A stretch of DNA of 46,149 bases from an uncultured Actinomycetes bacterium (GCA_937927625.1 CALBSD010000004.1:1-46149); one strand, 5' to 3'. Shown: positions 33,434-42,200, counted from the stretch's first letter. The notes: generated from the sequence alone by a model not told the origin. Numbers and translations are program-made.

Positions 33434-33812
33434 GGGGCTGACAGGTTTCGACAGCAGTTTCGTTGTTTGCACGTGCAACCCGAATTGCTCAGATTCGTTA
33501 AACGGGGCAAAAAACAGAATTGCCAACGAGCAGTTCGCTCTCGCAGCTTAATTTCTAAGCGGTAGAGAGACATCGTGACCAGCAATGGCGCACGGGGCCA
33601 GTTCACCGCAGCCCGGCAACAGAAGCGGTGGATGACGGCAGGAAAGAACGCTGACGATGAGAAAGACCATTGCCATGTTGGAAAGACAGCACGCGGCCTA
33701 AGTAATTAGGTAACCGACCCGTCGGTGACGTTGCGTCAGCGTTAACACGGGAATGGTTGTATCACTGGTAAATAGCGCCTGATGGACGGGGGTTCGATTC
33801 CCCCCAGCTCCA
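33434..33812 (+). ncRNA. ssrA: Transfer-messenger RNA (tmRNA)
   Basis: About 379 nt. The 5' end GGGGCTGACAGGTTTCGAC is the tmRNA consensus; its first seven bases pair with CAGCTCC at 33805-33811 (one G-U), followed by discriminator A. The T-arm GGGGGTTCGATTCCCCC is perfect. The tag frame ends in codons for ALAA and TAA. CCA is not encoded (A then CTA). It rescues stalled ribosomes with SmpB, encoded just upstream. The 3' end is used as an integration site by the element downstream. Confidence 0.95.
33507..33551 (+). other. tmRNA tag-peptide reading frame
   Basis: GCA at 33507 as resume codon gives AKNRIANEQFALAA and TAA at 33549-33551. A resume codon at GCC 33522 would give the shorter ANEQFALAA. 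The longer form is preferred because actinobacterial tags are usually 12-16 residues and AK-N-R resembles known ones. The C-terminal ALAA is the ClpXP/ClpAP degradation signal. Confidence 0.7.
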
Positions 33813-33814
33813 CT
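33787..33814 (+). other. Presumed attachment site at the tmRNA 3' end
   Basis: The T-arm and acceptor 3' half of ssrA are followed within 95 nt by a tyrosine integrase gene, the arrangement made when an element integrates into ssrA and restores its 3' end. I found no second copy of this sequence in the window, so the other junction is outside it and the exact crossover core cannot be set. Confidence 0.55.
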
Positions 33815-33869
33815 AACCTTGCTTTTGCTGGGTTTTCCCTGCTTAGTAAGGGCTCTGTGAGGCGTGTTT

Positions 33870-33890
33870 GGCGTAACACGGCGGCGTAAC
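33870..33890 (+). repeat. Short direct repeat upstream of the integrase gene
   Basis: GGCGTAAC occurs at 33870-33877 and 33883-33890, 13 bp apart, between the tmRNA end and the integrase ATG. Such repeats near att sites can be arm-type integrase binding sites or an operator; there is no direct evidence for either. Confidence 0.35.
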
Positions 33891-33906
33891 CGACTACGGT
33901 GAGGTC

Positions 33907-35211
33907 ATGGCGACACGCAAGACGACACCGCAGCGCCGTCCCCGAAACGGCGGCGGTCTCTACACCAAGACCCGCACCCGCCGTGACCCGCGCACGGGGC
34001 GCACCTACGAGGTCACCTACTGGGAGGCGTCCTGGGACATCCCCGAGGACCGCCGCCAAGCGGGGTTCGCCCGCAAGCGCATCACCGGCAGCGGCCCGAC
34101 CCAGTCGATCGCGCTGCGGAACCTCGAACACAACAAGGAGGCGTTCCTGGCTGGTCGCAGCCGGGGTCGCGAGCACGTCAAGGGGATCCCCAAGGGAGTC
34201 ATGCCGACGGTGGCCCAGCTGTTCGAGGCCTGGATCGACGAGGTCGGCAAGGGCGACATCTCTGACATCGTGGCCGGCAAGTACCGAGGGTATTTCGAGA
34301 ACCACTTGCTGCCCTATCTCGGCGACATCAAGGTGAACCGGATCGACAAGCGTCGCCTTGCACTGCTGTTCTCAGAAACACTCCCGAAGAAGCGCGATGT
34401 TCGTGACGGCATCGACAGGGGGCCGCTGCTGTCGAACTCCTCACAACTGAACGTCTACCGGGCGCTGTCGAAGTTCCTCACATACGCGGAGGTCCACAAC
34501 TACATCGACCACAACCCCCTGCGATCGGTCGCGGCTCCGAAGGTGAAGCGAGCCAAGATCGACGTCGACAAATACTCCGCCCTCGCCGACACGCTTCTCG
34601 ACCGGCTCGTCGCCGATGACGACCCGGAATACTGCCGCTGGCTGATGCAGTTCCTCGGGTTACGCCGAGCGGAACGTCTCGGTCTGCGGTGGAGCGACAT
34701 CACTGGCCTCAACGGTAAGAACCCGATGTTGACCGTCCGCGGGCAGCTCGCGCGACACGACGACGGCAGTTGGTACCTGAAAGCGACCAAGACTGGAAAG
34801 GAACGCAAGATCGCCCTGTCCGAGCCGTGGATCTCTGCGCTTCGCCAACACAAGAAGAACCAGGACGCCCACCGACGCGACAAGAAGAACTGGAAGCCGC
34901 GCAAAGGTTTCGAGGATCTCGTATTCCTCCGCCCGAACGGCAGTTTCTACACTCTCAACGCCGACAACCTTGACTGGCACCGCGTACTCGACCGCCACGG
35001 GCTCCCCTACTGGCGCGGGCACATCAACCGACACGTCACCGCATCGCGTCTCGCGGCAACCGATCCGCCGACACCTCTCAACGTGGTGTATTCCGTGCTT
35101 GGCCACGATTCCGATGCAATCGGCTACTACTACTCAAAGGTGATGGAACGCCAGCAAGTTCCCGCGATGGCAACCTACGGTGCGACATTCACGCGGCGTC
35201 GGAAGAAGTGA
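33907..35211 (+). CDS. Tyrosine recombinase integrase of the ssrA-integrated element
   Basis: 434 aa. A basic N-terminal arm-binding type region (NGGGLYTKTRTRRDPRTGR) is followed by a SAM-like core-binding domain (~100-200: TVAQLFEAWIDEVGKGDIS ... LSKFLTYAEVHNYIDHNPL) and the catalytic domain. Catalytic residues: R253 in GLRRAERLGLRW, Lys in KTGKERKIAL, HxxR in GHINRHVTASRLA, LGHDSDAIGYYY with the nucleophile probably Y409. ATG 33907 has GTGAGG just upstream. Its 3' end overlaps the convergent MmeI-TRD-like gene by 23 nt. It should excise and integrate the element at the tmRNA 3' end. Confidence 0.93.
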   Translation: MATRKTTPQRRPRNGGGLYTKTRTRRDPRTGRTYEVTYWEASWDIPEDRRQAGFARKRITGSGPTQSIALRNLEHNKEAFLAGRSRGREHVKGIPKGVMPTVAQLFEAWIDEVGKGDISDIVAGKYRGYFENHLLPYLGDIKVNRIDKRRLALLFSETLPKKRDVRDGIDRGPLLSNSSQLNVYRALSKFLTYAEVHNYIDHNPLRSVAAPKVKRAKIDVDKYSALADTLLDRLVADDDPEYCRWLMQFLGLRRAERLGLRWSDITGLNGKNPMLTVRGQLARHDDGSWYLKATKTGKERKIALSEPWISALRQHKKNQDAHRRDKKNWKPRKGFEDLVFLRPNGSFYTLNADNLDWHRVLDRHGLPYWRGHINRHVTASRLAATDPPTPLNVVYSVLGHDSDAIGYYYSKVMERQQVPAMATYGATFTRRRKK

Positions 35212-36034
35212 GCGTGCGGTAACGCTCCATCAAGATGTCTGCGACATCGGCATCGGTCATCGAGGGCTTGACACCGAACACACGACCGACCGCAGCATCA
35301 AGATCATCGTGCGCCTTCTGCAACGGCCGCGGTAGTTCACGTCGGTACATCTCGTCAAGCGACGCCGCATCTGCGTAGCGGCGCGCAGTCAGCACATCCT
35401 CGAACGCGTCCTCGATCGCAACCTGCTGACGCTTCGACAGCGGAGGGCACGGGAACGTGTTATGAACTGACTGGGCACCGATCTGAATGTCTCCGTTGGG
35501 GCGCCGCGCCCCCGCGATCTCCGCCCACACCCGGAAGATGCGCGACGACAGGATCGCTGCGGTCACCATCGCATCATCGGAGCTAAGCACGACGACGGTG
35601 TCGTCAGCGATGATGTCGGGGTTGTACCGGCCGAACGCGAGATACTGGCATCCAGCAGGAAGAACGTTGCGGAACGCGAAGTAGGGCACTTCGGGTTGGC
35701 GGATCCGAGCGGGAAACCACGGCGGTGTGTCGTCCTTTCGAGCGCGCATCACGCTTCGCACTCGTTCGTCGAGGAACCGTGATTGTCGGATCTGCGATGG
35801 GTTCATCTCGACCATCCACAGGCACCACTCCCGTGCTCCGGTGCGCAGGGTCCGCGCCGACAACAACGGCCTGAGCGCGACGGACGCAACGGGGTCGCTG
35901 CCGCGAAGCTGCGCAGACGTCGGATCGTCTATGCCTCGATAGGCACCACCGTCACCGAAGGTCGTGCCCCGTGTCAGCGGATCGAGTGAATCTGACAGCA
36001 CGGTGCGACGCGGCTGAACCACTGCACCCCGCAT
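35189..36034 (-). CDS. Free-standing MmeI-type target-recognition/C-terminal domain protein
   Basis: 281 aa with no methyltransferase or nuclease motifs. Residues ~15-195 match the target-recognition domain of MmeI-like (type IIL) enzymes: FGDGGAYRGI, GSDPVASVALRPLLSARTL, REWCLWMVEMNPSQIRQS, ARIRQPEVPYFAFRN, YLAFGRYNPDIIADDTVVV, AAILSSRIFRVWAEIAG and the terminal NTFPCPPL. Residues ~195-281 match the helical C-terminal domain (KRQQVAIEDAFEDVLTARR ... ELPRPLQKAHDDLDAAVGRVFG). ATG 36034 has AGGAGA 6 nt upstream and lies 2 nt after the res stop, so it is expressed with mod and res. Either a specificity subunit or a decayed remnant; the good start and spacing favour a working gene. Confidence 0.72.
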   Translation of the reverse strand: MRGAVVQPRRTVLSDSLDPLTRGTTFGDGGAYRGIDDPTSAQLRGSDPVASVALRPLLSARTLRTGAREWCLWMVEMNPSQIRQSRFLDERVRSVMRARKDDTPPWFPARIRQPEVPYFAFRNVLPAGCQYLAFGRYNPDIIADDTVVVLSSDDAMVTAAILSSRIFRVWAEIAGARRPNGDIQIGAQSVHNTFPCPPLSKRQQVAIEDAFEDVLTARRYADAASLDEMYRRELPRPLQKAHDDLDAAVGRVFGVKPSMTDADVADILMERYRTLTSSDAA

Positions 36035-36036
36035 CG

Positions 36037-38766
36037 TCAGTCTCCTGATGTGACCAGGCTGGATGCGATCTCGTCGAGCTGTTGCGCGAGAGTCGTCGCG
36101 TTCCAGCAGATGGCGTGCGTCCATTCACCGAAGCCGCCGTGTGTATTCACAGCCGAGACCCACCGACGGGCGGCCGTTGCTTTCGCATCGTCCTTTTCGT
36201 CGGCCTCGCCCTTGCCTTCGAGCAGGACGTATTGGCCATTCGTCAGCTTCACGACGAAGTCAGGGCGGTACCGATGCGAGACACCGAAATACAGGTACGG
36301 GATCTCCAAGAACAGCTTGTGGTTCTTCACCCACGAGTGGACAAGTGGATGTGCATCGAGGACAGCGCACATCTTGCGTTCGAGACCACTGTCGCACACC
36401 GCGTGCGACAGGTGACTCTTTGTCGTGGCCACGCACTTGTCGGTGGGCGATGAATAGTTGACAGCGTCCGTCGTCCCGGTCGGTTGGTACTCGTCGAGTG
36501 CCGGCAGGAAACGTTCCGGTCCGATACCAGGTCGAAGCGCGCTTCCGAGGCGCTCTTTGATCACCGTGAGGTAGCGCATGTTGCAGACTTCGCGTTCGTC
36601 CACGTTCGGTTCGTAGTCGATCTTGCCGCCATCCGCGACTGGCCGGACCATTCGACGCGCGATGTCGAGAGCCTGCGGAAACAGCCACGGCTTGTTGTAT
36701 GGCTGGATGAGACCCGCCGCGACGCGGTACAGAAGGCGCTGGATGCGGAAGTTCTCATACGCCCGCGAGCGGTCCTGTGTCTCTCCGCCCATACCTGCGT
36801 GGGGTGTCCCCAGGTCGAACTCGACGTAGGTGTCGGTCGGGTCGAACTTCCCTGTCACACGGATTGGTTCGATCGCATCGAAGTCGACGTCGAGCGTGTC
36901 CTGGATGTCGGGGACGATCTGAATGAGACGCGGGAAGTCGATGCGCAGTTCATGGCGGTCCTTGACGGTATGGACGTTCGTGTAGTCCGGCGGCGGCGAT
37001 GGCTTGCCACCGGCGTCCTTCGCCATCGGCAGCAACTGGAACGGCACGCCATAGACGTCGACGTACTCGGGCTGCGACAGGTCCGTGTAGCTGCTGCGTC
37101 GGAGGCCTCGTCCGACGACTTGTTCGCAGAGCAACTGCGACGCGAAGGCACGCAACCCGAGGATGTGGGTGACGTTACGTGCGTCCCATCCTTCGGACAG
37201 CATCGCCACCGACACCAGGCAGCGGATCTGTTCGCCTGGCTTTCCCGGCTTGCCGACTGTGGCGACGAGCGCACGCGTCTGTTCTGCGCTTGCGTTTCCC
37301 TCACCAGCCTCGGCTTTGTTGAGCGCGTCAGTGTCGATGCGCACCGTGACGGCGGGAGTATCGACGTGATTGACGAGCTGCGGACTTGCCTCACCGAGCA
37401 CGGCGATGTGTCGTTCGAGCAGCCGCGCGACGGTGGTGTCGTGACAGATAGCAATCATCACCGGCGGGACAGTTCGACCGGCTTCTTGCCAGGCGTCGTA
37501 TGTGCGTTCCCACGCCCCGGCCAACTGTTTGAGCGGACCATCAGCCTCGGCGAGGTAGTCGGTAAGTGGATGGTTGTCATCGTCGGCCTCATTGCGCTTC
37601 GGCAACGTTCCCTTGATGTGCTCCCACAGGTTGCGGTACTTGGGCACGGCCTCGCCCGTGTTGTCGTCGGTGGGTGTTCTTGGGATCTTCACGAGCCCGC
37701 TCTCGATCGCATCGACGAGTGCGAAGTCGGAGACGATCCATTCGAACGGCGTCCATGCACGACCCTTGAACGAGCCGGGATACATCGGTGTTGCGGAGCA
37801 GTCAATGGTACGAAGTATCTCGCGGTGACGGTGGATGCGATCGAGGCCGGAGATCCAGACTGTTGCCTCCCTGATTTCGTCAGCTTCCGCGCCAGCTGCC
37901 TTCACATCGGGCGGAAATCTGTATGCGTGGTGAGCTTCGTCGTTCAGCACGAGGACCCGCCCAGAAGGTGACAGCTCGGTCAGAACCCGTCGGCAGAACG
38001 CGGCGTCGCTCTCGCGTCCGCGCCTAATCACAGATCGCTTCGGGTCCTCCTTCTCGGCGAGTTGGTGCCAGTTCATGACCTGGACCTTCACCTGGCCGAG
38101 CAACTTCGAGTACTGCGGCGGGATCAGATCGAAGGTGACGTAGATGCTCTCGGGATGCTTCGGGTCGACACCACCCTCTCCCGAGAGACGGTCCCGCACG
38201 GTGAGGTTCGGTGAGACGACAAGCACCTGGTCGGTGAAGCGTGTATCGCTTCGTGCTGCTGCTTTGTTGAGGCCCGACCACGCGACAAGCAACCCCATGA
38301 CCGTCGTCTTGCCAGTTCCTGTGGCCATCTTGACGGCCCATCGCGTGTATGCCTCGCCGGCGGCGGGGACATTCACACCCACTTTCAGATGTTCTGGTGC
38401 CTCCGTCAGGAACACGATGGTCTCGACTGCCTCTTGCTGGCAGAAGAACGGTCGTGTTTGCGAGTTCTTCCTATCGTCGTCGAACCAGTGACGAAACAAG
38501 TCGCGCGTGATGGTCGTCGCCCCGGCGTATGCGTCGGCGCGCCAGTCACGAACACGGTTGCGAAGGTCGTTGACGACTTCGAGTTCGATGATCTCGTCCA
38601 TCAGGCGAAGCTGGCCGTCAGGCGAGGGAGCGAGATAGCCAGCGGGACGGCGGCCCTCGCGGAGTTCCGGTGTGACGCCTGCGAAGTGCCAATGCTGAAC
38701 CGGCTCTGCGTACGGGTCGTTGATGATCGGGTTACCCTCGATCACCTGGCCCGGGGCGGTGCTCAC
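36037..38766 (-). CDS. res: Type III-like restriction enzyme Res subunit (SF2 helicase-nuclease)
   Basis: 909 aa. Helicase motifs in order: Walker A ATGTGKTT (148-), DEAH box at 276 (LNDEAHHAYR), SAT (IDCSATPMYPG), and motif VI (CEQVVGRGLRRSSY). The C-terminal PD-(D/E)xK nuclease has D836 (HRYRPDFVVKL) and E850-x-K852 (YVLLEGKGEAD). This matches Res of type III systems, which needs Mod for recognition and ATP for cleavage. Start is GTG 38766, overlapping the mod TGA as GTGA, so the two are coupled; the MmeI-TRD-like gene follows after 2 nt. Confidence 0.9.
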   Translation of the reverse strand: MSTAPGQVIEGNPIINDPYAEPVQHWHFAGVTPELREGRRPAGYLAPSPDGQLRLMDEIIELEVVNDLRNRVRDWRADAYAGATTITRDLFRHWFDDDRKNSQTRPFFCQQEAVETIVFLTEAPEHLKVGVNVPAAGEAYTRWAVKMATGTGKTTVMGLLVAWSGLNKAAARSDTRFTDQVLVVSPNLTVRDRLSGEGGVDPKHPESIYVTFDLIPPQYSKLLGQVKVQVMNWHQLAEKEDPKRSVIRRGRESDAAFCRRVLTELSPSGRVLVLNDEAHHAYRFPPDVKAAGAEADEIREATVWISGLDRIHRHREILRTIDCSATPMYPGSFKGRAWTPFEWIVSDFALVDAIESGLVKIPRTPTDDNTGEAVPKYRNLWEHIKGTLPKRNEADDDNHPLTDYLAEADGPLKQLAGAWERTYDAWQEAGRTVPPVMIAICHDTTVARLLERHIAVLGEASPQLVNHVDTPAVTVRIDTDALNKAEAGEGNASAEQTRALVATVGKPGKPGEQIRCLVSVAMLSEGWDARNVTHILGLRAFASQLLCEQVVGRGLRRSSYTDLSQPEYVDVYGVPFQLLPMAKDAGGKPSPPPDYTNVHTVKDRHELRIDFPRLIQIVPDIQDTLDVDFDAIEPIRVTGKFDPTDTYVEFDLGTPHAGMGGETQDRSRAYENFRIQRLLYRVAAGLIQPYNKPWLFPQALDIARRMVRPVADGGKIDYEPNVDEREVCNMRYLTVIKERLGSALRPGIGPERFLPALDEYQPTGTTDAVNYSSPTDKCVATTKSHLSHAVCDSGLERKMCAVLDAHPLVHSWVKNHKLFLEIPYLYFGVSHRYRPDFVVKLTNGQYVLLEGKGEADEKDDAKATAARRWVSAVNTHGGFGEWTHAICWNATTLAQQLDEIASSLVTSGD

Positions 38767-41276
38767 TTCTTCTTACTTCCCGTGGTGGCGTCCACAGGTA
38801 GGACGACTTCGGATGCGTTGCCATCGTCGGAAATGACTCGAACCGCGATCCTGCCACTCTCGGGAGTCTCAAATGCGAGCGATGTCCAACTGTGAAGTTC
38901 TTCGACGAGCTCTGCGTCGATCGTTCCCCGGAGCGCGCGTTCTAACTTCTCCCAGCCGTTGCTTACGGGGAAGAACGCTTGGGACACGCGGAACACTTTG
39001 CCGTCGTATGCGTCGTCGAGGAACCAGGCCTGGATGCCTGATCGACCGTATGACGTGACCTCGCCTGTGGAGGCATCGAAACTGTCAACGCCTTCGACTG
39101 TTGCGCGCCAGCCGCCATCGTCGCGTTCGACACGGACGTCGGGCGATGCGTAGAGGCGGAACGTCTGCGATGAACTTGTGTTTTTGAGCAAGTCACCCGC
39201 AAGTAGGTCGGGGTTGGCAAGCAGGAGCGCGACATCAACGCCGCCGACCTTGCCAGTGGCGAGCTGCGCTTGCGCGTCGGACGCGACGGCGAAACCGGCG
39301 AACACGACGAGACCGAACCCGATCGCGTCTTGTAGCGCATCCGATACCTGCGCCATTGTGATCGCGCCGAAGCGTGGGCCGAGCGAGACGGCGAACCGCA
39401 CTTTCTTGCCGTCACGGTCGAGGACGCCTTCTGCTTGCAGCGCACCCACTCCACTGAGTGGGACCATGTTCTCGATCTTGGCTGGCTTCGCTCCCGGCCT
39501 CGGGATGCCTTGTGTGCGCAGAGCGTCGAGCAGTGTCTCAACGTGCGCGAACGCATCTTCCACTGCAGGGCCAGCCGACGGGGCATCATCGGACGGGTTG
39601 ATCGCGTAGCGGGAGAGCGCCTCAACAGTGAATGGTCCGGATACGCGGATCTTCCCTTTGACGACACGTGGCTGGTCGACGAGTACGACTTCCTCGGGTT
39701 TGTCTCCGCGTGCGACAGAGCCGAGCGTCGTTCGTGTGAGCGTCTCGTAAGTGAATCCTGCATCGACGTCGCGCTTTTCATCTCGCAGTTCGTAGTACGG
39801 GTATGTCGACGTCAAGATCCGCTCTCGCGCGATAGCCATCGCGACACGACTGGTATCCATAGTGATCCATCGACGGCCGTACTGCTCCGCGACCGATGCG
39901 GTTGTTCCGGAACCGCACGTGGGATCGATGACGAGGTCGCCTGGGTCGGTCGTCATGAGAAGGCATCGTGCGACCACCTTGTTCGCGGTCTGCACCACAT
40001 AACGCTTGTCTGCACCGAAGCCTGCTCGTCCATCAACCCAGACGTTGCTCAGTGGGACTGCTTTGAAGTCGTCGAGGTAGCGAACGTAGCTAAGCGACTT
40101 GCCTGCCACGATCAAACGTCGTGCCTCGTCGAGGGCCTTCATGCCTTCCTCGTTCGTCTTGAAGGTGCCACCGCCGGGTCGATACGCAACACCTTCGAAC
40201 ACGTACTCGCGCAGGTCGCCGTCACGAGCTGGTCGAGAGCTCGTTAGCGGCGCAGCTCGGAAGATGCGCGCGCCGTCGGGCACTGCGGCGTCGCCGTTGA
40301 TCTCTGCTCGAGTGAGTTTGCGTCGAGATCCATCGACAAGCTCGATGAGGTTGTAGTTGCCGTCCGGCTCCTCCCCAGTTGCTCGCTGCGTGTACAGCGG
40401 GCGGTATTTCACCACGTCCCGGTTCTTGGCGAACCAGACGATGTGGTTGGCCACGTTCGGCACGACCTTCGAAGTTGTCGACGTCGACGTGGTGACATAG
40501 GTGATCTGCGAGCAGAAGTTCTCGGCGCCGAAGATCTCGTCGAGAAGCGCACGTACGCGGTGTACGTTCTCCTCGCCGATCTGGACGAAAATCGACCCAG
40601 TCTCGTTCAGCAGCTCACGTGCAACGGCAAAGCGATCGCGTAGGTACGTGAGATACGAGTGAACGCCAAGTTCCCAGGTGTCTCGATACGCCTGGATCAT
40701 TTCAGGTTCACGAGTCAGGTCGCTGTCACGACCGTCGGTGACATTGCGGCTGGAGATGTTCGGCTGGAAGTTGCTCTGGTACTTGATGCCGTAAGGCGGG
40801 TCCATGTACACGCACTGCACTTGTCCCGCGAGACGCTCACGTTCGAGGAGGCTCGACATCACCACGAGACTGTCACCGAGGATCATGCGGTTCGACCAGT
40901 TCATGTCGTGCCGGTAGAACTCGACCGCCTTGGCCGGATCAAGGTCACCGACGTCGAACAGCGATGGTTGGAGCCTCAGCTTGCGAACCGATCCGACGAT
41001 CTTCTGCGCGGACAGTTCCTCGTGGACGTGCACCGATGGCGCCGGCACGTCTACGGATGCACGCTCTGCTTTGCCGGCCCACACCATCTGCGGATCAAGA
41101 TGTGGGTCGTACGACAGCGTCTTCGTTGGAGTCTCCTCGCGATCGAGGTGGGCGAGCCCGGCCGGCGGGTTATTCGTTCGCTTCGCTCCGGAGTGCTCAT
41201 AGTCCTCAACAGGAACCTGGTGATACGGGTCCTTCTTGGGAGACTTGGGCGCTGCTGCCTTCTTCTTCGCTGCCAT
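38763..41276 (-). CDS. mod: Type III-like DNA methyltransferase Mod (beta class, N6-adenine or N4-cytosine)
   Basis: 837 aa. Catalytic motif IV DPPYG is at 159-163 (VYMDPPYGIKYQSNF) and the AdoMet motif DPTCGSGTT at 451, i.e. the IV-before-I order of beta-class enzymes. The ~290 residues between would hold a recognition region; a further ~370-residue C-terminal part (LSRYAINPSDD, FAVSLGPRFGAITMAQV) is long for Mod. The first ~100 residues are Lys/Ala-rich then unstructured. ATG 41276 has GAAGG ~5 nt upstream. It heads mod-res-TRD and the products should form a restriction-modification complex. Confidence 0.9.
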   Translation of the reverse strand: MAAKKKAAAPKSPKKDPYHQVPVEDYEHSGAKRTNNPPAGLAHLDREETPTKTLSYDPHLDPQMVWAGKAERASVDVPAPSVHVHEELSAQKIVGSVRKLRLQPSLFDVGDLDPAKAVEFYRHDMNWSNRMILGDSLVVMSSLLERERLAGQVQCVYMDPPYGIKYQSNFQPNISSRNVTDGRDSDLTREPEMIQAYRDTWELGVHSYLTYLRDRFAVARELLNETGSIFVQIGEENVHRVRALLDEIFGAENFCSQITYVTTSTSTTSKVVPNVANHIVWFAKNRDVVKYRPLYTQRATGEEPDGNYNLIELVDGSRRKLTRAEINGDAAVPDGARIFRAAPLTSSRPARDGDLREYVFEGVAYRPGGGTFKTNEEGMKALDEARRLIVAGKSLSYVRYLDDFKAVPLSNVWVDGRAGFGADKRYVVQTANKVVARCLLMTTDPGDLVIDPTCGSGTTASVAEQYGRRWITMDTSRVAMAIARERILTSTYPYYELRDEKRDVDAGFTYETLTRTTLGSVARGDKPEEVVLVDQPRVVKGKIRVSGPFTVEALSRYAINPSDDAPSAGPAVEDAFAHVETLLDALRTQGIPRPGAKPAKIENMVPLSGVGALQAEGVLDRDGKKVRFAVSLGPRFGAITMAQVSDALQDAIGFGLVVFAGFAVASDAQAQLATGKVGGVDVALLLANPDLLAGDLLKNTSSSQTFRLYASPDVRVERDDGGWRATVEGVDSFDASTGEVTSYGRSGIQAWFLDDAYDGKVFRVSQAFFPVSNGWEKLERALRGTIDAELVEELHSWTSLAFETPESGRIAVRVISDDGNASEVVLPVDATTGSKKK

Positions 41277-41325
41277 CTGGGCCTTCTCGATTGTTTGACG
41301 TCGTCAGTGCTACGTCACTATCTTG

Positions 41326-42066
41326 TCAGACAGGTGTGGCCTCATCGCCCGTTTCGGGGCGCAACTCGATTCGGGCTCGATCGGCAAGTGTGTTCGCAAG
41401 CCGCGCAACCACGTCATCGAGCGGTTGCTCTGCATTCGATACGGGTTGCAAGTGTGGGTACATCCTCATCGCTTTCTTGTAACGCGTCAGCAACACGGCA
41501 GCAGGATCGTGCGCCGTGCCGAGCGATGTCTCAGTCAGCACGTTGATTATCTTCGTCGTCCCTGATCCGTCGGCGGCATCGCTGTTGAGGTGTCGTCGGA
41601 GTACACCGATGAGGCGTCGCGTGACAGGAGTGTCGTCGTTTGCACGCTCGACGTCGATGCCGGTCGTCGCGTAGATCCTCGAGAGGAGAGCACGTGCCTT
41701 CGCCTCGCCATCGGGATCGGCCGGCCGCCGCCTCTTGCGCCGCGGCCGCTTCGGGCGATCCTCCTTCGACATCGGAGCCCAACCGAACTTGCGTGCGATC
41801 CTGTAGTCGGTCGCGTGCCCCATCTTGCCTGGCGTGCGTTCGATCCAGTGTGCCTCAGCGAGAGCTGTGAGCGCTGCGCAGACTGTTCGTTCGCTCATCC
41901 TCGTTTCGAGTGCGAGCTGTGCGTGGGTGACGAAGCCAGTCCCCTTGGCGTTGAGGTGACCACTCAACGCCAATGCGACGTGATGTTGTGTCGAGGTCAG
42001 GCCGGAGCTTGGGTCGTCGAGTGCTCTCACCCACTCGAACTTGTTGGCGAAGTCTGCGGTTGTCAT
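41326..42066 (-). CDS. Winged-helix DNA-binding protein, possible replication initiator or regulator
   Basis: 246 aa. Residues ~20-95 form a winged helix: SGLTSTQHHVALALSGHLNA, FVTHAQLALETRMSERTVCA (recognition-helix region), LAEAHWIERTPGKMGHATDY. A very basic linker follows (DRPKRPRRKRRRPADPDGEA), then an uncharacterised C-terminal part. This layout occurs in plasmid and phage replication-associated HTH proteins. ATG 42066 gives MTTADFANKFEW; an in-frame GTG lies three codons upstream. Two identical 12-bp palindromes lie 75-110 nt upstream of the start and could be its binding sites. It is 49 nt upstream of mod and might regulate the R-M operon. Confidence 0.65.
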   Translation of the reverse strand: MTTADFANKFEWVRALDDPSSGLTSTQHHVALALSGHLNAKGTGFVTHAQLALETRMSERTVCAALTALAEAHWIERTPGKMGHATDYRIARKFGWAPMSKEDRPKRPRRKRRRPADPDGEAKARALLSRIYATTGIDVERANDDTPVTRRLIGVLRRHLNSDAADGSGTTKIINVLTETSLGTAHDPAAVLLTRYKKAMRMYPHLQPVSNAEQPLDDVVARLANTLADRARIELRPETGDEATPV

Positions 42067-42140
42067 GCGGTGCACCGTTCCGTGGACGGTTGCGGACGCA
42101 CGAAGGTAGTTGTTATTTCCTTGTTCTTCCTTTTAGGTCA

Positions 42141-42175
42141 GCAACCGGTTGCGGTCTCTGTACGCAACCGGTTGC
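42141..42175. repeat. Two identical 12-bp palindromes, 23 bp apart
   Basis: GCAACCGGTTGC occurs at 42141-42152 and 42164-42175; both copies are followed by GG. Each is a perfect palindrome and the centres are about two helical turns apart, as expected for cooperative binding of dimers. They lie in the promoter region of the winged-helix gene, next to a T-rich stretch (42107-42136). Confidence 0.75.
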
Positions 42176-42200
42176 GGTTCGATGCCCGCATCGGCGGTGC

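Noticed and set aside
36484..37971. Open frame of 495 codons on the plus strand
   Set aside because: It lies wholly antisense to res, has no recognisable domain, and the minus-strand frame carries all helicase and nuclease motifs. High GC makes long antisense frames common.
39435..40247. Open frame of 270 codons on the plus strand
   Set aside because: Antisense to mod with no recognisable domain or start signal.
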